Shown here piece by piece: positions 10,889-21,437 of a DNA stretch of 64,000 nucleotides. Source of the DNA: Diabrotica undecimpunctata. Taxonomy: Eukaryota; Arthropoda; Insecta; Coleoptera; Chrysomelidae. The notes beneath the pieces are model-generated. The model searched no databases. It worked only from the letters and a program-made list of their open reading frames with translations, and was not told where the DNA came from. Location of the stretch: contig NC_092804.1 of assembly GCF_040954645.1 (NCBI RefSeq), forward strand, positions 146,391,108 to 146,455,107, read 5' to 3'. A program made the translations under genes and the position numbers. Position 1 is the stretch's first letter. Each line of letters starts with the position of its first letter.

Positions 10889-12320
10889 TTAAACAAATCT
10901 TCATGAGAAAACTGGGTACGTCCAAGTCGTAAACGGGAAATATTTTTATTTGTTTTCGTCTGGATACCTCGGGTGGTTGCCATGGTCCAACCTTGTTTTT
11001 TATCTAATGAAACTTTGATGGTGTGGATTTCCATTTATTATTCCAGTTCTCGAACAGGTGATTTATGAAGTAGCTTTTTAGATCTATACTTACAGATTGG
11101 GATGATATGGGAATACTGTTTTCGTTTATAACTTCTTTGGCATTTTTGTCTGCTGCTTCGTTACCTGCTATTCCAACATGTGATGGGACCCAGAGAAACT
11201 TGATGCTTGTATCTTTAATATGCAATTTATTTAGTTCTTCCTTTATTAGCAAAGCTAATGGATGCTGCGTGTATTTTTTCCTGATTATTTGTAGTGATGA
11301 CATAGAATCTGTCACGATGAATATGTTGTTCATCTTATTTGCATTTGCGTGTAGTATCGCTTGCATAGAGTTCTCCTATTAATACAAATGCAGTATCTGG
11401 AATTCTATGTTTGAGAATCTCTGTGCTGTTAATTATTGCCACTCCGACTCCATTTTCAGTTTTAGACGCGTCTGTATAGTATACTGTGTAATCGGAATGG
11501 GAATTAATTAGATCTTTGAAGAGTTGTATGATAAGATTAGGGTTAGTGCTATTTTTTTGGAATTGTAATAGACTGCAATTGACTTTTGGAATTTTTATAA
11601 TCCAAGGTAAAGATGACGATATATTTTTGTATTGAGATAAGGATGGAAATTGCTTCCAGTTAAGTAGGTTCATTACATGATAAATTCTTCGGGAATATGG
11701 GAGATTGAACTTTGAAGAGTCGTTAGCCATGGATAGTTATGTCTAAAATGTTATTTATTAAAATTCTTTTATTTAGAGTTATGCTAGAATTGTAATTAAG
11801 AATTAATAGCTGCCTACGAAGCTCTAGCGTTGGTTCACCTATTTCAGCTTGTATGCTATTTATCTGAGTTGTTCTGTACGTTCCAAGTATAATCCTTAGG
11901 GAGGTGTTATGTAACGTATCCAAAGGTTTTAACGTTGTTGTGCTGTCAGATGTATACTGTATATGCAACACATCCGTAACCAATTTTGTAACGAATTAAG
12001 GATCTGTATAACATGGGAGTGTTTTACCATCGGCACCCCAAGTTTTGTGAATTAGGTACTTTAACTAGTTAAGGCCATTTCGACATGAAAGAACTAACTG
12101 CTGGATTTGACTTTTCCAATTTAACTGTTGATCAAATTTTCACTTCTAAAAATTTTATTTTGTTTGTATAAAAAAGATTTTGGTTTTCAAGCATTAGGTT
12201 CGGTTTATCCTCGATATGTCTTTTTGAAAATATTATAGATTTTGTTTTATTAGTTATGTCTAGTTTTATTAGTTAATTTATAGTTATTAGTTATGTTAGT
12301 TATGTCAATGTTATGTCATC
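10889..12320 (-). pseudogene. I-like LINE: RT C-terminus and RNase H
   Basis: Reading from 12320 downward on the minus strand, with frameshifts: KTKSIIFSKRHIEDKPN (end of RT palm), LIHKTWGADGKTLP, YRSLIRYKIGYGC (thumb), then LDTLHNTSLRIILGTYRTTQ and GEPTLELRR (11723-11983). RNase H follows: YYTDASKTENGVGVAII (first Asp), FIVTDSMSSLQII (later Asp) and FLWVPSHVGIAGNEAADKNA (His and last Asp), at 11004-11730. RNase H after RT is typical of the I group of non-LTR elements. At least four frameshifts make it dead. The gene continues at 7282 beyond the inserted element. The endonuclease and most of the RT are missing 5'. Confidence 0.85.
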
Positions 12321-12430
12321 AGAGATTGGACCCACACAAAAGGAAATGAATTAATTCATCAAGCCCAGAATAGAGAGAAATTTGCCATATTGATCGCCAA
12401 CCTCAACAGAGAAGGCACTTAGGAGGAGGA

Positions 12431-12740
12431 GGAATATTAGACTTAAAGAGTTATTTCATAAAATTTATATTATTAATAATAACAAATGTTTTTGGTTATT
12501 TAATCAATATAATTCTAAAATTTCCAATATAATGATGATTACATTTTTCTGATTATTATACCATGTTGACGCCTATGAAAGATCGACCAGTTCCGTATGG
12601 GTTTCGTATTATTAGCAGTGTTAGAAAAATTTAAACTCTAAGGTTGACGTTCTGGAAATTTTAAATATAAGTGATTTTAATTAAAGTCACTTTATATAAA
12701 TTGTGACGTGCACCCATTTTTATATGAAAAATACTATATA
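12431..12740. repeat. 300-bp direct repeat, copy 1
   Basis: About 94% identical by eye to 13339-13638. It ends in an arm of a long near-palindrome: the AT-rich block ending at 12740 is mirrored in 12741-12790, including GTGCACG and GACGTC-type motifs. The pair brackets about 600 bp without a gene. A miniature terminal-repeat element (TRIM-like) is possible, but the ends are not TG...CA. Just upstream, 12310-12430 resembles the 3' tail of a LINE (plus strand). Confidence 0.75.
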
Positions 12741-13338
12741 GTATTTTTCATATAAAAATTCGTGCACGTCATTCAAGATTTACGACGTCAGAGCCCCACA
12801 GCGTTTGCCAAAACATCAGAATAGTAAGTGAGTGAGGAATTTTTAAAATGTCAACTATTTGTTAAACTATTATATTAACAATAAATACACTTAGTTTTAA
12901 GATTACTGCAACACACTAGAATCCATTAGAAAACATTTTAATACAAAATTATATTATATTCTAAATTTTAAACTTACCTCTTTTAGGGCTTTAATAGTAA
13001 GAACGTCCCGTCATTATTTCTTGTTCAAAATAATCTGTCTTATATGAAAACTTATCAGCTTTCTACAGACTATTTATTTGTTTTGGCATAGCACAATCAC
13101 AATACACAAAAAGCTGTTAATCTAAATTGAATATGTATTTATAAATACAATTTATTAATATACATTATATTATGATCAAATTGCGCAAGAAATCAAAACA
13201 TAAACAAAATTCTTACTCTAAAAGAGCGGCAACACTTCAAACAATTTTGCCACACGCTAAACTGTCAAAAAATTTGAAGTATTCCCATATCAGTTGCGTA
13301 CAATTGTCTAATATACTTAATTAAAATTATTATTTTGT

Positions 13339-13638
13339 GGAATATTGGACTTAAAGAGTTATTTCATAAAATTTATATTATTAATAATAACAAATGTTTT
13401 TCGTTATTTAATCAATATAATTCTAAAATTCCCAATATAATGATGATTACATTTTTCTGATTATTATACCATGTTGACGCCTATGAAAGATCGAGCAGTT
13501 CCGTATGTGTTTCGTATTATTAGCTGTGTTAGGAAAATTTGAACTCTAAAGTTGACGTTCTGGAAATTTTAAATATAAGTGACGTCACTTTATATAAATT
13601 GTGACGTGCACGCATTTTTATATGAAAAATACTATATA
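13339..13638. repeat. 300-bp direct repeat, copy 2
   Basis: Partner of 12431-12740 in the same orientation. It lacks about 10 bp (TTTTAATTAA-type) present in copy 1 near the GTCAC motif, and lacks the palindromic extension. From 13640 to 14030 I see no gene. Confidence 0.75.
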
Positions 13639-14030
13639 TTAATCTGATTTCTCAGTGTATATCTATTAAATGTACACTAAATTTTTTTAACCTCTATAAA
13701 ACTGTCTAGAATATTTCTTTATACTACAAAAATTCAGCATATAATAAGTACCTAGTTTTTCGCATAAAATGAATCAGTTTCTTGTGCGAGAATATTAATC
13801 GTAGGTCTAATTTATATTTATGAAAGTGTTGTTTAGTTAAAAATTTTGTTGTGTATCGAACAGGAGTAGATTGTGAATAGCCCAAATTATTTAATTGTAA
13901 GTATTATGAAGTAATTCTTTACAAATACGGTTTTTGCAATGGTGGACTAAGGCTAAATCGGGCCCTAGGCAACAATGTAATTCCGGGCCTATTTTTCAGT
14001 AATGACACATATTTTGCCTTTGGTAGTTTG

Positions 14031-14768
14031 TTAATATTGTTCTGAAGCTATTTTCTTGTGGCATTTTAAATTAATTAATATTTAAATGGGAATAAGCCAC
14101 AATTAAAGGTTAAAATACATTTATTGACGTTTCAATTTCCACTTCGGAAATCGTTCTCGAAATCGAAGTGGAAATTGAAACGTCAATAAATGTATTTTAA
14201 CCTTTAATTGTGGCTTATTCCCATTTAAATATTAATTAATTTAAAATGCCACAAGAAAATAGCTTCAGAACAATATTAAGAAACCGTTATGGGCCCAGCG
14301 TTATTCAAAATTTTCGGAGATTGGAAATTCTATACAAGAAACTGGCACATTGTCAAAATTCAATCAAATTTTTACGAAGATGTAGAGACAACAACCTAAT
14401 ACCAAAGGGCTTGAAGTTACGTCCAGCATATTCAAGCAGAAGGTTGAACAACATTCTACATAGAGCCAGCTTGTCCATGATCCGCGAACGGTTACAATAT
14501 CATAGATCAAATTTATTTTTTGTTGAACAAGATATTGTAAGTATTGAAGATTTACTTTTAGATGTGATATCAAATTCTGATTTTGATCAAATTATTTTTA
14601 GTTTACATATAGTATATGAAAATTCATATATTAAACAAAGAGATATACATTTAAATAAATTTAATATTCTATTAGAACAGGAGAACGATTTCCGAAGTGG
14701 AAATTGAAACGTCAATAAATGTATTTTAACCTTTAATTGTGGCTTATTCCCATTTAAATATTAATTAA
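14031..14768 (+). mobile_element. Penelope-like foldback unit with three pseudo-LTR copies
   Basis: A pseudo-LTR-like module of about 110 bp occurs three times: antisense (about 14037-14158), sense immediately after (about 14161-14266, forming a long palindrome), and sense again at 14684-14768 after an ORF. The module ends in TTTAATTGTGGCTTATTCCC and contains a hairpin followed by GAAACGTC. A 12-bp direct repeat TTTGGTAGTTTG flanks the unit (14019-14030 and 14769-14780), a target-site duplication. Compound direct/inverted pseudo-LTRs and variable duplications are known features of Penelope-like elements; the assignment is an inference. Related copies lie at 51969-52992 and, degenerate, near 53380-53495. 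Confidence 0.7.
14246..14707 (+). pseudogene. ORF in Penelope-like unit, probable N-terminal domain of the element protein
   Basis: This 153-residue open frame starts at ATG in the sense pseudo-LTR (MPQENSFRTILRNRYG) and stops inside the next one (ending FRSGN). It is basic and helical, with KKLAHCQNSIKFLRRCRDNN then LIPKGLK, and SSRRLNNILHRASLSMIRER. This looks like the N-terminal region preceding reverse transcriptase in Penelope-like proteins, where a helical segment with an RC motif and IP follows. No RT or GIY-YIG endonuclease is present, so it is a truncated product. The start codon is also encoded, inverted, in the antisense module, showing the module extends past the start. Family assignment moderately sure; function unknown. 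Confidence 0.55.
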
Positions 14769-14780
14769 TTTGGTAGTTTG

Positions 14781-15720
14781 GTTTCAAAGCATATAGTATG
14801 TAGTTCTATTTAATTATCGGATTCCAACCAAAAATTGGAATGGTTAAATAAATTCTCAGTATTGTGTTTAAATTTGGGAATGTGCCAATAATATTATTTT
14901 TCTTCTGTCTAATAAATGACTACATGGATACAGGGGAAATAATATTTTCTTATAAAAATCTCTCTTTACTTATAACAGTCTTAAATTGTAATACTCCATT
15001 TTTCAGTTCTGCTAGGTTTAAATCTTGTTCATAACATTTTTATTCCTCTATTGAAGAGTCACTAACATCACTATCATGAAAATTGTTTTAAATTTAAAGT
15101 TATCACAGTCAGTGAAGTTTCCATGTCCTAATAGTACAGTAAGTTGTTCCAAAAGTGTAAGATTCCAAAGATTCATTTATTGATTTTAGTGGATTTTTTA
15201 TATAATACTCTCGCATAGCGTCTGTTCATAACGCAATGTCGTTTACAAAACTATCGGTTCATCAGTACTTTGAGATGATTTTAAATTAAAATTTTCTTTT
15301 TTTATTTCATCTTTATAATCGGAATTGCTTGGTTTTTCCTGCTGGTCTTTTTGCAGAATAGTTTCGGACACAAATTATTTTTCTGGATTTTACACAGCTG
15401 AAATTTGTGAAAATGATGACGATTGTTGTAATTGTTCTCCATCTCCAGTTAAAAAACTTTCCAACGTTCTTTTTATTTGTTTTATCTCGATCTGCTTTTC
15501 GTTTTATTTTTAACACCCACTTAAATTTTTATAGGAACTCGTTTTAAAGACTACATACTAAAAAGAAAAAAGAAACTGATCTTCAATTAAATTTATTTTA
15601 CTCAATATCACAATTTATGGTATTTTATGGTATATATTATTTTAATTAAATAATGCAATACTTTTATAAAACTTACATTTGTTTTGATAATTCGAAGATA
15701 TTTTTTATATTAATTAGTCC
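14781..15720. other. AT-rich spacer without recognisable gene
   Basis: Short overlapping open stretches on both strands around 15313-15516 mirror each other and look like chance. Nothing else stands out. Confidence 0.5.
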
Positions 15721-15721
15721 A

Positions 15722-15975
15722 ATTACGTTTTCTTAGGAGCAGCAGCTTTTCTAGCCTCTTGGTAAACTTGCGGTAGCTTTTGGCTTAGATGCCTTTGATT
15801 TATTCGTAGGACTGCCTTTATTTGATTTCTTCGCTTTGACTGGTATATTTACTTTGGCCTCTCTGGAAGTCGGAACTGGGGATGAAGATTGCGCAGTTTT
15901 AGGAGCTGACTTCTTTTCAACTTTCTTCGCCTTGGCCGGCTTTTCACTGTCTTTGATGGTGCTTCTTAAGCCGTA
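15722..15975 (-). pseudogene. Histone H1-like C-terminal tail fragment
   Basis: The minus strand encodes a Lys/Ala/Pro/Ser-rich tail: DSEKPAKAKKVEKKSAPKTA, KVNIPVKAKKSNKGSPTNKS and KASKPKAT. One frame change later it ends KKAAAPKKT and a stop near 15726. This composition and ending are typical of insect linker histone H1, which compacts chromatin. The globular winged-helix domain is absent, and upstream the frame runs directly into an unrelated transposon-type segment. It is therefore a partial, frameshifted copy, perhaps a retrocopy or captured gene piece. Other Lys-rich proteins cannot be excluded. Confidence 0.5.
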
Positions 15976-16290
15976 GTCACTTTCTTTGCAGATTTTGCTT
16001 TTTCGCTGGTAGCTGAATGTATGGCGGCGGTGGAAGTTTTTAGCAGACGGGAGGTTAGGATAAACAATCACTTTCATATTTTTGGAATTATATCCAGAAA
16101 CATCGATAGTACAAAAATAACAATCATCTGAATGATTTTTTGCTCTCTCCATACATAGGCACTGCAAATATGAAAGCTTTTTTCTTTCTTCGAACACTTC
16201 CTTAAATCCTCAACACAAACATAACATACATTGTAAGAAACTCAACCTTTGTCTTGGTCACCTATTTTCACGCCAAAATCTGCAAAATAC
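15976..16290 (-). pseudogene. Cys-containing transposon-type protein fragment
   Basis: Minus-strand frame continuous with the H1-like tail. It reads ERAKNHSDDCYFCTIDVSGY, then KVIVYPNLPSA. An NH-DCYFC...G...K...YP-LPSA pattern recurs in uncharacterised repeat-encoded insect proteins. I know no function. The open frame 15751-16197 joins this piece to the H1-like tail around 15975, which makes a chimera. Upstream to 16530 no further coding is clear. Confidence 0.45.
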
Positions 16291-16530
16291 ACCTTTTTTA
16301 CAAAGTCGGTAATGTTTCTCCGATGTTTTTTAATAACAAAATCACCACATATGTAACAAAATGTATTTAGACAGTTTTTATAACTGCGACTAGCTATATT
16401 TAAAAGCTTATGAGTCAAACACTGAAAAGTGAGTTTATGTTTATTAGAATAAAGAAACTATACAGCTGTTAATGAAGAGGAAGAAAAACAAAGCGTGTTT
16501 TACAATTCATTAACAGTGCTACCAACCAAG

Positions 16531-17611
16531 TTCTTCTTCTTCTTGATGTGCCTATCCGTTACGAATGTTGGCGATCATCATGGCAATCTTTATCTTATCT
16601 ACAGCAGCGCGGAAAAGCTGCATAGATATTGTATTGAACCAGATTCTGAGGTTCTTTAACCAAGATGTTCTTCTTCTTCCTGGACCTCGTTTTCCAAATA
16701 TTTTTCCTTGCAGAATGGCTTGAAGGAAAGCACATCTGGATTCATTTCACATAATATGTCCGAAGAACTGTAACTTTCGAGATTTCATGGTGGTCAGTAC
16801 CTCTCGGTTCTTATTCATTCTTCAGAGGACCTCCTAATTTGTAACTCGGTCAGTCCACGAGATCTTAAACATTCACCGATATAGCACATCTCAAATGCTT
16901 CCAGTTTTCTACACATATCTTCGTTCAAGGTCCACGATTCAACACCATAAAAAAGGACAGAGAAGACGTAGCATCGCAGCATTCTTACTTTTGTATCAAC
17001 AGAAAGGTTGTGACTTTTGAAGAAGGCCTCTATCCGATTGAAGGTGGATATAGCTTTTTCGATGCGTGCACTAATCTCCTGGTTGTTGGTCCATTCTTCA
17101 TTTATTATGGTGCCGAGGTAATTATAGTGCGTCACTCTTTCTACAGGGGATTGGTTGACGTAGAGTTGACCTTCTGTTATCATTTTCTTGCAAATTATCA
17201 TAGGCTTTGTCTTCTTAACGCTTATATAGAATCCATATTATTGACTGTAATACGTGATTTTGTCGATAAGAACTTCTTCTTAGTTGTCCGCAAATACTAT
17301 GGTGTCATCTGCATATCTGATGTTGTTTAGCCGGTAACCATTTAGTAGAATACCTTTTTCAGTTTTGTGCAAGGCTTCGATAAATATTCTTTCAGAGTAC
17401 AGATTGAAGATTAGCGAAGACAAGATACAGCATTGCCTCACTCCACGCATGTTTTTCACATAGTCAGTATGTTCACCTTCAACTCTGAGATTTTCTGTCT
17501 GATTTCAGTAAAGATTTCTAATTATTTTCAGATCTTAGTTGTTCATTTCTGTTGCTTTTAGTATTTGCATCATCTTGGCGTGCTGTACTCTATCAAACGA
17601 GTACCAACCGA
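16531..17611 (-). pseudogene. 5'-truncated LINE reverse transcriptase with flanking repeat
   Basis: Minus strand from 17600: RT segments DRVQHAKMMQILKA, GVRQCCILSSLIFNLYSE, and an intact palm motif IRYADDTIVFAD near 17310. Then HYNYLGTIINEEWTNNQEIS, SVLFYGVESWTLNEDM, and the tail FFGHIM, then TSWLKNLRIWFNT and IAMMIANIRNG. The 3' end is an AAG-rich tail at 16531. The flanks carry near-identical TACCAACC(A/G)AG (about 16519-16530 and 17602-17612), a likely target-site duplication. Stops and frameshifts kill it. The same 3' end recurs at 24400-24720 and 49797-50510, so this is a multi-copy family. Confidence 0.85.
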
Positions 17612-17800
17612 GTAGAGATAGTGCAAGCACTCCTGACCACGGCGCAGTAGACGAAATTTGGTTTAGTCCCCACTTCCATGCGAAACGCATTGTACTATGC
17701 ACTGTATAATTCCACTTACAATTGAATCTTTCTGCCTTTACGTGAATTTGACTCCGCCTTCGCGCAGCTCCATGGTCAGGAGTATTTGAACTATCTCTAC
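17612..17800. mobile_element. 189-bp MITE-like inverted-repeat element
   Basis: Ends are inverted repeats of about 33 bp, beginning GTAGAGATAGT and including ACTCCTGACCA, with a few mismatches. No coding capacity. It directly abuts the LINE's duplicated target, so the LINE appears to have landed at the element's edge. Confidence 0.65.
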
Positions 17801-18576
17801 CATTAGATTTTTTTGCTCGTTAAACAAAATAAAATGTAATTATGCAATTTAGAATGTTAAATTGTGAAAAAATGATAGAGGTAATTTTATCAAAAAAGTT
17901 TTTTCATTGTTGGCCCGTGTTATTATACAAAACACAAGATGACTAATAACTATTAAGACATAGCCCAGGATATTTGGATCAAAATATCCTAATCATAAAT
18001 AAACGGTTTGTAAACTTCGATCCGATTGTTAGAACTTTAGTTACAACAAATTTCGTGAAAAACAGTTGAAAAACAGGTATTCGATGGGGCTTTTCCAAGT
18101 CTAACTAACTTTCATATTGCGATTAACTTTAAAACAAACCTTGCATAATTACTTTATCTTTATTAATAAAAAAGTTATAACAATTAAATATTAAAAATTT
18201 TACTAGAAAGTTGTGAATTAACTTGTTTATAAAAGATTTAAACAAAATTAAGCTACAACATCTGGCTAATGGAAGTTATAGAACAATTTAAAACAAACAT
18301 TTTAAGCTTTGGTAAATGTTTCTATAAAAATGCTAATTTTTGACCAAGATATGGAACTTTTAAGCGCTTTGAGGCGCGCTATCCACTCGCAGCCAAATAA
18401 AAACCAATACATACGTAAAATCCATGTAGATTCAGAGATGCATATTTCTTTTTCATTATAAATAAAAAAATTTTAGCAGTTTATAGTTAAAATTATAGAT
18501 ATAAATATAGATAAAAATAAAAAAAGCTGCCATAAGCGCTTTATCAACAATTAAAAAACTATGTTTTAATAGTTAT
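17801..18576. other. AT-rich spacer without recognisable gene
   Basis: No convincing coding sequence, terminal repeat or RNA gene was found here. Confidence 0.5.
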
Positions 18577-18704
18577 TTATTGTACAAGACGATAAAATTG
18601 TACTTTATCTTCGAGAGCGTTTTTTAGCGTCGAGACGTCAGTCGAGACGCTAATTATGCTCGAGGAGATAATGCGATTTTATCGTCGTGTGCAATACAAC
18701 ATTT
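18577..18704. repeat. Foldback sequence about 128 bp
   Basis: An imperfect inverted repeat with arms of about 38 nt. The left arm holds GACGATAAAATTGTACTTTATC and the right arm the mirrored GATAATGCGATTTTATCGTC. The centre repeats GTCGAGAC twice. It could fold into one long hairpin. It may be a MITE; no target duplication was identified. Confidence 0.6.
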
Positions 18705-19084
18705 TTTTCTATAGCAAGACTTCAAGTTCAGGGGAAAAATAGAATTTCAAAGAAAATTGTAATTTTTAGCACAAAAATCGCAATTGTGTTGCTCCGTTGC
18801 TAGGTATATGAATTACTCTGTCAACAAATGTCAAACAAATGTTACGTTTTGGTTTTTGCGAAGAATATTGTTGCGTTTTGTGTACAAAGTGAATAAATAC
18901 GAAATGGACGGAAAAGAATAAATCCAGTACCTCGAATCAAGTGTTTAAGCAAACGAGTACAAGTTGTGATGCTCCAAAAATAGATATTTCTAATAAGTAA
19001 TGTTAATTGTAAAATTTCAGTTGTTTTTAATCCTTAATGTGTTTGAATTTGTAAATTTCATTGAATAAAAAAAAGTTAAAACAT

Positions 19085-19155
19085 TTTATCTACGCTTGCT
19101 GTTAAAGTGTCACTTTATCTACCCTTGCGGTTAAAGTGATACTTTATCTACTCAA
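19085..19155. repeat. Short tandem repeat, about 30-bp unit
   Basis: Two and a partial copies of a unit reading CTACGCTTGCTGTTAAAGTG plus CACTTTAT, with substitutions. The motif AAAGTG..ACTTTA makes each unit partly palindromic. From 19160 to 20020 nothing further is recognised. Confidence 0.6.
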
Positions 19156-20029
19156 AACAGTTGTTATAGCAACACTTTAACATTAGCTATGGAAAAAAAT
19201 AAAATAAGCCCAAATTTTCATATGGAACTGGTTTGGGCTTGAATTTAGGCACTTAGTTATTTCAAAAATAATATTCTTTAGTTCTGTTTTTAAACATTTT
19301 GGGGTGTCTGACGAAATTGATTATGCAAAAATATCTCATGGGAATATTTTTTCGAACGGACCCGAGGTTTTCGCCTTATCTAATAACGATTTGTCAAAAA
19401 AGAAAATAAAACCTTCCTGTTTTGTGGTTAACATCATAACCCAGAACTTAGTCAGCTGTTGTGAGAACCACGTTCCTTAAATCGTGTTCGCGCATTATGT
19501 GCTGTATTTTTTAAAGCTTGTGAACAACAAACACTTGTTACAACAACTGTAATCATAAAGAGCTACTAATTATGTCGCTTTTTAAACCCTACCTTTTATA
19601 AAGGACAACACCAAATGTATTTAACAATTTGACTAACTAGAGAAATAAAGTTTAAACTATAAGAGTATTATAAACTAATTAAATTTAAAAAACTAGTAAA
19701 AATGTGTCTGCAATAAAAATGATTTTGTTACTTCTACATAAAAAATCAAATGCAGTTTTAGTTTTAAAATAACTTATTACGTGTTAGTGAGAGACTGCTT
19801 GGTATCTACTATAGACCCTAGGTATCACTATGCTGTTTGACAGTTTTCTTTAAATTAATTTTTATAACCACATCAATAAAAAAATAAAATAAAATCTGGC
19901 GTTACATTATATTAGAATGAGTAAGTCTATAATGAATAATGGGGAAACTGCAATTTGTGAGAATCCCGTAATTTATCACGTAGAAATATATACTGTATGT
20001 ATATTCAGGAATGTGGTAGTACTAGGAGG

Positions 20030-20990
20030 TCTGAAAAGTAACGTCCTTTGAAATGAAAAACCTGGTTTCCCGGAAAGTTTTTTTATTTTGTTCGATATAG
20101 TCTCTTTTTAGCTCAATACAACAATCTTAGTGATTTTTTTAACTTCTTTATGCCGTCCGCATAATTCCAATTCTGGATACTCTGCATAATAGGCGTTTGT
20201 TTCGTCAATTATCTCTTCGTTTTAGCTGAATTTTTTTATGTACGAGCCATCTCTTCAGATTTGGGAACACATAATAATCGGAGGGGGATAAATCAGGAGA
20301 ATAAGTCGGATGAGAAAGCAATTCGAAGCCCAACTCATGAATTTTTGCCACTATCATAACGGTCTTGTGAACCGGTGCAATGCATTGGAGAAACACTTTC
20401 TTCTTGTGAATGGTGCTGGTTCTCACTGGGTTCTTGCTTCCGAATGCACAATAATATTGGCTATTGATAGTTTAACCTTTTCCAAGATAGCTGGTTATAA
20501 TTTTGTCTTTGCAACGTCAAAATACAGTGGCCATAACTTTTCCGACCGATTGAACCGTTTAGCCGCTTCGGAGCAATTTTGCCGGTTTTAGTACACTGCC
20601 TTGCGTTCATTCTGTTCCTTGATGTGTAGTAGTGGATCCAAGTTTTATCAACGGTTACCAATCGACACCAAAAGGTCGAAATACTGCTGAGTGATCCTGT
20701 TTTTGGCCAATGATCAGCAAACCCGTCATTCATCGACAGGATAATTTTTTCATATTCAAAACTATTCGAAATATGACTAGTACGCTCTGTACTAATGCTT
20801 TTGGCCTCTTTCAATACACGCACCTTCACCTTCACGTTTTACGATTAGGTAAAACCATTTCGTAGATTTCTTGGAATTTTCTAGTGTAACTGCATCGGAG
20901 GGCCGTCCAGTGGTTCATCCAATGTAGATATACGGCTACTGCAGTACTGCGACATTAATGTAATCAAAATTTGACATTGTAATCTGAAGG
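20030..20990 (-). pseudogene. Mariner transposase, decayed
   Basis: Minus strand, in several frames. Near 20900 a GRPSDAVTLEN-type N-terminal piece. At 20461-20835 FWCRLVTVDKTWIHYYTSRN, holding the first catalytic Asp in a DETW-like motif changed to DKTW, then RKSYGHCILT. At 20205-20426 GFELLSHPTYSPDLSPSDYY, containing the last catalytic Asp region, then VFPNLKRWL. These are the ordered blocks of a mariner (DD34D) transposase. Frameshifts separate them. The left edge near 20025-20045 (GGTCTGAAAAGTAACGTCC) may be the terminal repeat; the right repeat was not found. Confidence 0.8.
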
Positions 20991-21437
20991 AGCATTAGTC
21001 ACATAATATTTTTCCAGCGTTTATTTTATTTCGTTCGCTGTTTTATTTCTCAAATAATAATATATATTATTCTTCTTTTTTTCTTTCTTTCCATGCCTTC
21101 CTTCTTTCTTTCTTTCTCAAGTCTTCTGCCGCACGGTCCTTCCGTCTTTTACTCTATTTTTCTCTACCTCTGTTTTTCTCAGCTTCTAACAGCTCTATCC
21201 GTGCTCAGTAAGCACGGCTCAGAGAATATATCTGAGGATGGCATGAGAAAAGGTACCAAGTCATCTTTGTTTATTGCCTTTACATCAGTGAAACGATCCT
21301 CTAATAACAGTTATAGATCGATGGTGGTTTTCTGTTACATAAAGTGATTTGGAATCGGAATTCGGTTTTGAACAACATTCTTGAGAACTATGTTGGGTAC
21401 GTACAAGGACCCTATGGGCTATCTGCAAGTATAATAT
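20991..21437. other. Spacer with pyrimidine-rich tract
   Basis: CTTT-rich low-complexity sequence at 21070-21120. 21240-21430 may be the decayed upstream part of the Cys-rich protein pseudogene. Confidence 0.4.

Noticed and set aside
15313..15516. Two opposite open frames over the same bases
   Set aside because: Mutual shadows, no motif in either.
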